Assembly: GCA_001796865.1 (NCBI GenBank)
Contig: MGNQ01000038.1
Span: forward strand, 11,866-22,880
Length of the DNA: 11,015 nucleotides
Direction: 5' to 3'
Source: Chloroflexi bacterium RBG_16_56_11
Lineage (GTDB): Bacteria; Chloroflexota; Dehalococcoidia; Dehalococcoidales; RBG-16-60-22
Shown here piece by piece: positions 5,701 to 11,015 of the stretch. The notes under the pieces are model-generated. The model made no database searches. It was not told the origin of the DNA and saw only the letters and a program-made list of their open reading frames with translations. The translations under genes were made by a program, and so were the position numbers. How positions within the stretch are numbered: the first letter of the stretch is position 1; the number at the start of each line of letters is the position of its first letter.

Positions 5701-8700
5701 CTATTCGGCGGCTTCGATAATTAGCCCGTCGTCTCCTACCACCTCGGCCAGCTGGCGTCTCAGTTCCGGACCGTAACCTGTGTTGACGGTCGGGAGTTTC
5801 ATCGGGATTGCGTCGCCGCCGTTAATGATATTAAGTCTTACCTCGTCGCGTCCCGGATAGGCCTTCAGGGAAGCCACGATTTTTTCAAAGCGGGCAATAT
5901 CGTCGTCGGCATTGGAGGTCTGGCGGATATTGATCGTAAGCCGGTGTCTTTTTTCCGGTGGTTGGGCCAAAACGCTTTTTTCCACGGGCCGCGGTGTTGG
6001 AGTCGGTGTTACGGCGCCATCTGTAATCGTCGGTTCATAGTAGCGTACGCTATCGCAGTTGACCTGCACATGGTCATCTTTGACTCTGACCTTGCCCTGC
6101 ACCACAATTTCGTTACCTTCCTGCCAGAGCTCTTCGGTGCCGGCATAGATTTTGGGCCAGACCATTACCTCCACCTGCCCGGAGAAATCTTCCAGGATAC
6201 TGCTGGCAAACGACCGACCGTCCCGGGTCAGCAGGTATCGGGCGGAAATCACCCGTCCCGCGATGACCACGTTCTGTCCGGCCATTTCCGAGTCTATCTG
6301 ACCGCAGAAGGTGGTATCGGGGTTGGCGCCGCTGAAGACAGGACTGAAGGGCTTCTCGGAGAAGCTCACGCCCATCAGCTCTTTTTCCCAGAAAGCCTTT
6401 TCCCGGTCGGACACGTCGGCTGGCGTGAGGTCGAGGCCGGGCCGGGGCACCGCTGCCGCTTCTCCCCAGAGGTCGAACATCGTGGACTGCCCGGTCTCCC
6501 GGAGGCGCTGTTCCCGCTGCGCCAGCGCCAGGACGCGGCCAACGCTATTGAGCAGAGTACCGCGCTTTTCCAGGGAATCGAAAACCCCCGCTTTGATGAG
6601 GCTTTCCAGGGCCCGGCGGTTGATGTCCTGGAGATTGCTGCGGCGGCACAGGTCGTCGACGGAGCTGAAAACCCCGTTTTTGTTCCGCTCCTCCAGGACA
6701 GGCTCGATAGCCCCGGTGCCGACGTTTTTGATAGAGGCCATTCCGAAGCGGATGGACTCGCGGCCGTTATCCTTTTCGATAGAAAATTCGAGGCGGCTGC
6801 AGTTGATGTCCGGCGGCAAGACCGTGATGCCCAGGCGTCGGCACTCGGCGACGGCGCTGGCTATTTTCTCGGTCTGTCCGGCGTGACTGGTCAGGAACGC
6901 GGTCATATATTCTGACGGATAGTTGGCCTTAAGATAGGCGGTCTGGTAGGCAATCAGTGCGTAGCACCAGGCATGGGCTTTGTTGAAAGCGTAGCCCGTA
7001 AAAGGTTCGATTAAGGTAAATACTTCCTCGGCCAGCTCGACGGTGAAGTCCTGCTTTTTGGCGCCGCTGATGAAATTCCGTTTTTCCTTTTTCATCACCT
7101 CGGGTATTTTCTTGCCCATGGCCTTGCGGAAAATATCCGCTTGCCCCAGGGTATAGCCGGCCAGCGTCTGGACAATCAGGAGCACCTGCTCCTGATAGAC
7201 GATGACGCCGTAGGTCTCTTTGAGGATATTCTCCAGGGACGGGTGAGGGTAGCGGATGGGCTGGCGGCCATGCTTGGCGTCGATAAACCGCGGGATATGC
7301 TCCATAGGACCGGGGCGGTACAGGGCTACCATGGCAGCGATATCGCTGAACCGCGACGGCTTAAGGTCCTTGATATAGCGGCGCATCCCGGCGCCTTCAA
7401 GCTGGAACACACCGGCCGTCTCGCCCGCCGAGAGGAGCTCGAACGTCTTTTTATCGTCCATGGGAAGGCCGTAGAGGTCGAGGGCTATGCCGTGTTCGCG
7501 GTTGATGATGTCCCGCGCCTTGCCCAGGATGGTCAGGTTGGCCAGGCCGAGGAAGTCCATCTTCAGCAGGCCGATGCGGGCGATATCGTCCATGGAAAAC
7601 TGGGTCATGACCGATTCCTGGCTGTCTGATTTTGTTCCGCGCTGCAGCGGGACATGATTGGTCAGGGGCTCCTGGGAAATAACGACTCCGGCGGCATGGG
7701 TGCTGGCGTGCCGGGATATGCCTTCTACTTTACGTGCCGTGTTGACGAGCGTGCGCACGATTTCATCTTCCTGATAGATATTTCTGAGCTCGCTGTTTTC
7801 ATCCATGGCGCGTGCCAGTGTCATGCCCGGTAAACCTGGCACCAGCCTGGCCACGCGGTCGACGTCGCCATAGGTCATGCCCAGCGCTCTCCCCACGTCG
7901 CGGATAGCCGCCCTTGCCCCCAGCGTGCCGAAGGTGATTATCTGGGCGACATGGTCCTGGCCATATTTCCGGGACACATAGGCGATGACGTCGTCACGGC
8001 GGTCGTCCTGGAAGTCCATGTCGACGTCCGGCATCTCCTTGCGTTCGATATTCAAAAAGCGTTCGAAGAATAGACCGTGTTCTACGGGGTCGAGAGGGGT
8101 AATTCCCAGGCAGTGCAGGACGATGCTCGAGGCGGCGCTGCCCCTGACCCCGAAGAGGATATTCTGCCGCTTGGCGAAGGAAATGATGTCCCATACGACC
8201 AAGATATAGTTGGCGAACTGGGTTTTCTTGATGACCTCCAGCTCATATTCCAGACGCTGCTTTATCTCCGGCGTGGGGTCCGGGTAATACTGCCGCAGGT
8301 CGCGTCGGCAAATCCCGGCCAGAAACTCGTCGGCGGTCTGGCCTTCCGGCAGCTCGATTTCCGGCAGGTGCAGGCGCCCGAACTCCAGGTCGAGGCTGCA
8401 TTTTTCCGCGATACGCCCGGTGTTTTCCAGCGCCTCCGGGTAATCACGGAAGAGCTCTGCCATCTCCTCGGGACTCCTCATATAATAGGTGTCTCCGGCC
8501 ATTTTAAGGCGTTTCTCGTCATGGATGGTGGTATTTGTGCCGATGCAGAGCAGCAGGTCATGGGTGGAGGCGTCCTCGCGGCTGATGTAGTGGATATCGT
8601 TGGTGGCGACCAGAGGGATATCCAGCTCCCGGCTGAGCTCAACGAGTCGGCTGTTCACCATGTCGACATCTGGAATAGGATGCCTCATTAGCTCCAGGTA

Positions 8701-9204
8701 GAATTCGCCGCCGAAGGTCTTCTTATACCAGAGGGCGGACTGCCTGGCTTCATCGTAGTTACGGGCGAGTATAAGCTGCGATATTTCGCCGGCGAGGCAG
8801 GCGCTGAGAGCGATAAGCCCTCCGTGGTACTTTTCCAGCAGAGCCTTGTCCACTCTCGGACGGTAATAATACCCTTCCAGGTGGGCCCGGGTGGTGAGCT
8901 GGATAAGGTTCTGGTATCCGTTCCTGTCTTTAGCGAGGAGGATGAGGTGGTAGTTGTTTTTATCACCGGCGTTGCGGTTGAGCCGGCCTGCCGGCGCGAT
9001 GTAAATCTCACAGCCGATAATGGGCTTGATGCCGGCCTCCCTCGTTTTCTGGTAGAACTCGATGACGCCGTACATGACGCCATGGTCGGTGATGGCCAGG
9101 CTATCCATGCCGAACTCTTTTGCCTTGTTTACCAGCGACGTGATGCGGCACATACCGTCGAGCAGGCTGTATTCGGTGTGGACATGCAGGTGGGTGAACA
9201 TCAT
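5701..9204 (-). CDS. dnaE: DNA polymerase III alpha subunit (replicative polymerase), 1167 aa
   Basis: The catalytic subunit of the replicase. Domains in order: PHP (about 1-210), polymerase palm/thumb/fingers (about 270-790), helix-hairpin-helix region (about 795-880), OB-fold (about 975-1055) and a C-terminal domain after a Pro/Thr linker (TPTPTPRP). The catalytic aspartates are Asp395 and Asp397 (PDVDMDF) and Asp550 (KMDFLGL). Nine PHP metal-site residues can all be seen: His7, His9, Asp16, His41, Glu66, His86, Cys136, Asp203, His205. In lineages that keep them this domain can act as a 3'-5' proofreading exonuclease. QSTMF (906-910) matches the position and form of the sliding-clamp motif (QADMF in E. 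coli). Length is normal and the frame unbroken. Two ATGs start the gene; GGGAG (9206-9210) is better spaced to the second (9201). It is monocistronic, with an extended -10 promoter. Confidence 0.98.
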   Translation of the reverse strand: MMFTHLHVHTEYSLLDGMCRITSLVNKAKEFGMDSLAITDHGVMYGVIEFYQKTREAGIKPIIGCEIYIAPAGRLNRNAGDKNNYHLILLAKDRNGYQNLIQLTTRAHLEGYYYRPRVDKALLEKYHGGLIALSACLAGEISQLILARNYDEARQSALWYKKTFGGEFYLELMRHPIPDVDMVNSRLVELSRELDIPLVATNDIHYISREDASTHDLLLCIGTNTTIHDEKRLKMAGDTYYMRSPEEMAELFRDYPEALENTGRIAEKCSLDLEFGRLHLPEIELPEGQTADEFLAGICRRDLRQYYPDPTPEIKQRLEYELEVIKKTQFANYILVVWDIISFAKRQNILFGVRGSAASSIVLHCLGITPLDPVEHGLFFERFLNIERKEMPDVDMDFQDDRRDDVIAYVSRKYGQDHVAQIITFGTLGARAAIRDVGRALGMTYGDVDRVARLVPGLPGMTLARAMDENSELRNIYQEDEIVRTLVNTARKVEGISRHASTHAAGVVISQEPLTNHVPLQRGTKSDSQESVMTQFSMDDIARIGLLKMDFLGLANLTILGKARDIINREHGIALDLYGLPMDDKKTFELLSAGETAGVFQLEGAGMRRYIKDLKPSRFSDIAAMVALYRPGPMEHIPRFIDAKHGRQPIRYPHPSLENILKETYGVIVYQEQVLLIVQTLAGYTLGQADIFRKAMGKKIPEVMKKEKRNFISGAKKQDFTVELAEEVFTLIEPFTGYAFNKAHAWCYALIAYQTAYLKANYPSEYMTAFLTSHAGQTEKIASAVAECRRLGITVLPPDINCSRLEFSIEKDNGRESIRFGMASIKNVGTGAIEPVLEERNKNGVFSSVDDLCRRSNLQDINRRALESLIKAGVFDSLEKRGTLLNSVGRVLALAQREQRLRETGQSTMFDLWGEAAAVPRPGLDLTPADVSDREKAFWEKELMGVSFSEKPFSPVFSGANPDTTFCGQIDSEMAGQNVVIAGRVISARYLLTRDGRSFASSILEDFSGQVEVMVWPKIYAGTEELWQEGNEIVVQGKVRVKDDHVQVNCDSVRYYEPTITDGAVTPTPTPRPVEKSVLAQPPEKRHRLTINIRQTSNADDDIARFEKIVASLKAYPGRDEVRLNIINGGDAIPMKLPTVNTGYGPELRRQLAEVVGDDGLIIEAAE

Positions 9205-9421
9205 ACTCCCGGCGAAAGGTCTAGATAATTATAGCACAGCAGCTGATTTCGGGAGTATTATTTTTTAGTTCGATGCGATAGAATTTAAATACATGTAATC
9301 ATTAAAATATGGAAAAAACTTAATAACCTATCCCCCTGACCCCCTTCCCTTCCTTCATCTAGCCTTACAGAAGAAGATGGCGAGAAGATTGAACGAATAA
9401 TCAGACATCGCTGAGGATTTA
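9205..9421. other. Intergenic region between dnaE and the lit-like gene
   Basis: This 217-nt divergent spacer holds the dnaE promoter, an AT-rich middle (9259-9326) and a pyrimidine-rich tract (9327-9360) whose complement is a series of G-runs. No convincing -35/-10 pair for the rightward gene could be assigned; candidates such as TAGAAT (9279-9284) lack a partner. A GAGGAT (9413-9418) serves as its ribosome-binding site. I see no RNA gene. Confidence 0.5.
9228..9236 (-). promoter_or_regulatory. Extended -10 promoter for dnaE
   Basis: The minus strand reads TGCTATAAT, a perfect extended -10 element 23 nt upstream of the first ATG. Transcription would start near 9221, giving a leader of under 25 nt that includes GGGAG. 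There is no recognisable -35. Confidence 0.6.
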
Positions 9422-10102
9422 ATGAAGATTGCTCAAATTACAGCCCAATGGCTTTTTATCCTGTGTCTACCGGTCCTGCTGCTCACGGCCAGCGTAAGTC
9501 TGGCCAAAAACAGCCTCTGGTTATACCATTACGGGTTCGAAAAATATGGCGTTAGTCAGACTACCGGGCTGACCATCGCCGAACTGGACAAAGCGGCGAA
9601 AGGCCTTATCGATTATTTCAACTCGGGTGAAGAATCCGTGGATGTAATTGTTATCAAAGACGGTTCACCATTCACCCTCTTCAATGAGCGTGAAGTCGCC
9701 CACCTCCGGGACGTCAAAAGCCTTTTTCGCCTTGTGAACGGGGTCATGCTGGGGACACTTGTTTACGCGGCCGTTTTTGCAGGTTTAAGCCTGTTCTGGT
9801 GGCGGGACCGGAGGCTCGGCAGGGGGCTTTTCGTCGGGGGTATCCTGACTCTGGCGCTGGTGGCGGCCCTGGGTATCGCAATGGCGCTGGACTTCGACCG
9901 GTTTTTTTTACAGTTTCACCTTCTAAGTTTCGCTAATGATTTCTGGATGTTGGATCCCGCTACCGATTATCTTATCATGCTTTTCCCGCAGGGCTTCTGG
10001 TTCGATGCGGCGCTGTTCTGTGCCCTGGCCGCGGCTGTTGGCGCTCTGATACCGGGTGGCCTGGGATTCTGGCTGAAAAGGTGGCGCGGGGAAACTAAAT
10101 GA
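9422..10102 (+). CDS. lit: Lit-like integral membrane protein (DUF1461/TIGR01906 family), 226 aa
   Basis: The pattern matches the DUF1461/TIGR01906 family, whose characterised Firmicutes member Lit moves an acyl chain from the glyceryl group of a lipoprotein's first cysteine to its N-terminus, making lyso-form lipoproteins. Four membrane helices are likely: about 8-28, 105-127, 134-156 and 194-217. The first long loop (29-104) has LWLYHYGFEKYG and the family-typical FNEREVAHLRDVK with His94 and Asp97. The second (157-193) has FLQFHLLSFANDFWMLDPATD with His166 and ends in LFPQGFW. The two loop histidines, predicted to lie outside the cytoplasm, are candidate catalytic residues. Length fits the family. 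The start has GAGGAT just upstream. The biochemical activity in this lineage is inferred from the family, and the symbol is tentative. Confidence 0.75.
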   Translation: MKIAQITAQWLFILCLPVLLLTASVSLAKNSLWLYHYGFEKYGVSQTTGLTIAELDKAAKGLIDYFNSGEESVDVIVIKDGSPFTLFNEREVAHLRDVKSLFRLVNGVMLGTLVYAAVFAGLSLFWWRDRRLGRGLFVGGILTLALVAALGIAMALDFDRFFLQFHLLSFANDFWMLDPATDYLIMLFPQGFWFDAALFCALAAAVGALIPGGLGFWLKRWRGETK

Positions 10103-10129
10103 ATCGCTGTCCCGGTCTAAGCCTATCCG

Positions 10130-11014
10130 TCACGCTTCGGGCTGGCGCGTCTTATAGACGAAAGATATGACGAGCAGGACTAAACCAGCGATGAATGTGC
10201 CCAGGCTGAACCACTGTAATGGCAGGAGGAGGTCTCCGACAAAGCCTGCCAGCCACGTCTCGGCGGAAGCGGGTATGTCCGGTATCATACCAGTAAAGTC
10301 GATGCTTCTGGCGAAGAACACGCCCGCGAATTCGAAGAGACCGTAAACAATCAGGTCTATCCCGATGACTCGGGTAATCGTCCGGACGTTCCGGTTGATA
10401 AGAATGATCCCGGCTATCAGCAATACCATGAATCCCATAAGCGCATAGTACCCGGAGCGGAAATAGCCGGTGTAGCGCCGCGCTGCCAACAGCTGGTCCA
10501 TGGTTTCCGGCGATATTTCTTCTTCATTGAATACCTGGCTGGAGGGCACTTCCTTCATGAAATCGTCATAGTACGCATCAAAGTCCGGCTTAATCTGCCC
10601 CAGAACCCAGTCGGATAGCCCGGGGACATTAGCGGCTATTTTAAATAGCGCCAGGACATCGTCGTAGTGCTGGTCGAGATAAGATTTGAGCTCATTTCCA
10701 CCTATTCTCGCCAGGTTCGCCGGGAGAAGCGGTGTCGGAATCCGGCTGATGAACTCCTGGTAATGGTCGTCGAAATAGGCGAGCAGCAGGTCCTTTGGTA
10801 TTATGGATGGCTGCGTTGTGACGTACTTTTTCAGCACGCGCCAGAGGCTGTCCTTGAGGTCCGATTTCACGTCCTCCAGCGGTATAGTTATTTCAAGTCG
10901 GTTGCTCTTTCCCAGGAGAAAGTCATAGCCCGTACGGACGACGTACTCAGCTTGTTCTTTCAGCCAGGGTTCCTGGTCGGCAATGACCTCGTAGCTGGCT
11001 TCTTTGATGAACTC
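10130..11014 (-). CDS. Membrane protein of unknown function, C-terminal 294 aa (5' end outside window)
   Basis: The frame is open from the right edge to TGA 10130-10132. A GTG at 10870 could be taken as the start, but the 48 codons before it are protein-like (EFIKEASYEVIADQEPWLKE, GYDFLLGKSNRLEITIPLED) and have no stop, so the true start is beyond the window. Residues 1-180 of the visible part are soluble, helical and rich in Asp, Tyr and Leu. They are followed by about three or four membrane segments (roughly 186-207, 215-236, 255-287) and a short basic tail (YKTRQPEA). A large domain outside the membrane anchored by C-terminal helices is the likely layout. I do not recognise the family. It is convergent with the lit-like gene, 27 nt apart, with no obvious terminator. 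Confidence 0.8.
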   Translation of the reverse strand, partial: EFIKEASYEVIADQEPWLKEQAEYVVRTGYDFLLGKSNRLEITIPLEDVKSDLKDSLWRVLKKYVTTQPSIIPKDLLLAYFDDHYQEFISRIPTPLLPANLARIGGNELKSYLDQHYDDVLALFKIAANVPGLSDWVLGQIKPDFDAYYDDFMKEVPSSQVFNEEEISPETMDQLLAARRYTGYFRSGYYALMGFMVLLIAGIILINRNVRTITRVIGIDLIVYGLFEFAGVFFARSIDFTGMIPDIPASAETWLAGFVGDLLLPLQWFSLGTFIAGLVLLVISFVYKTRQPEA

Positions 11015-11015
11015 G

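Noticed and set aside
5944..6915. 323-codon open frame on the plus strand inside dnaE
   Set aside because: It is antisense to an unbroken, fully conserved dnaE; its composition is that of a reversed GC-rich coding sequence and no domain is recognisable. The other open frames opposite dnaE and the radC genes were dropped for the same reason.
9377..9400. Seven-codon open frame in the leader of the lit-like gene
   Set aside because: It has no attenuation-type codon run and no paired hairpins, so a leader peptide is not supported.
10868..10870. GTG as start of the right-edge membrane protein
   Set aside because: The frame stays open and protein-like for 48 more codons to the window edge, so the GTG is an internal valine.

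Overview
This window looks like ordinary bacterial chromosome carrying an unusual local expansion of RadC-family genes. The organism is most likely a member of the Chloroflexota, perhaps class Dehalococcoidia. That is an inference from the style of the DnaE C-terminus, a Lit-type (DUF1461) membrane protein and a MEDS sensory domain; no marker gene fixes the taxonomy. Coding regions are moderately GC-rich, while the spacers around the radC genes are strikingly AT-rich. I see no rRNA, tRNA, CRISPR array, transposase or phage gene.

Layout. Positions 3-1168 (+ strand) hold the tail of an unidentified protein, two tiny adjacent membrane proteins and a complete O6-methylguanine-DNA methyltransferase (ogt). 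Convergent with ogt, and overlapping its stop by 6 nt, a minus-strand block (1163-5364) carries three RadC paralogues plus a SAM-dependent methyltransferase. In transcription order these are: methyltransferase, a canonical RadC coupled to it by an ATGA overlap, a 609-residue MEDS-PAS-RadC fusion, and a divergent stand-alone RadC. A small Ala-rich helical protein (5478-5696, +) is divergent from the methyltransferase and convergent with dnaE (5701-9204, -), which encodes the replicative DNA polymerase III alpha subunit. Beyond a 217-nt spacer lie a Lit-like membrane protein (9422-10102, +) and a convergent membrane protein that runs off the right edge (10130-11014, -).

How the parts may work together. 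ogt, dnaE and the HhH-containing RadC all concern DNA, but RadC's molecular function is not settled. The most interesting object is the MEDS-PAS-RadC fusion: two sensory domains placed in front of a JAMM metalloprotease-like domain, flanked by two stand-alone RadC proteins. The RadC part of the fusion and the neighbouring RadC at 1163-1951 share a degenerate helix-hairpin-helix, whereas the third copy keeps it. This suggests duplication followed by specialisation, perhaps into a signal-responsive RadC system. Three promoters in the window (methyltransferase, small helical protein, dnaE) are of the extended -10 type, TGnTAnAAT.
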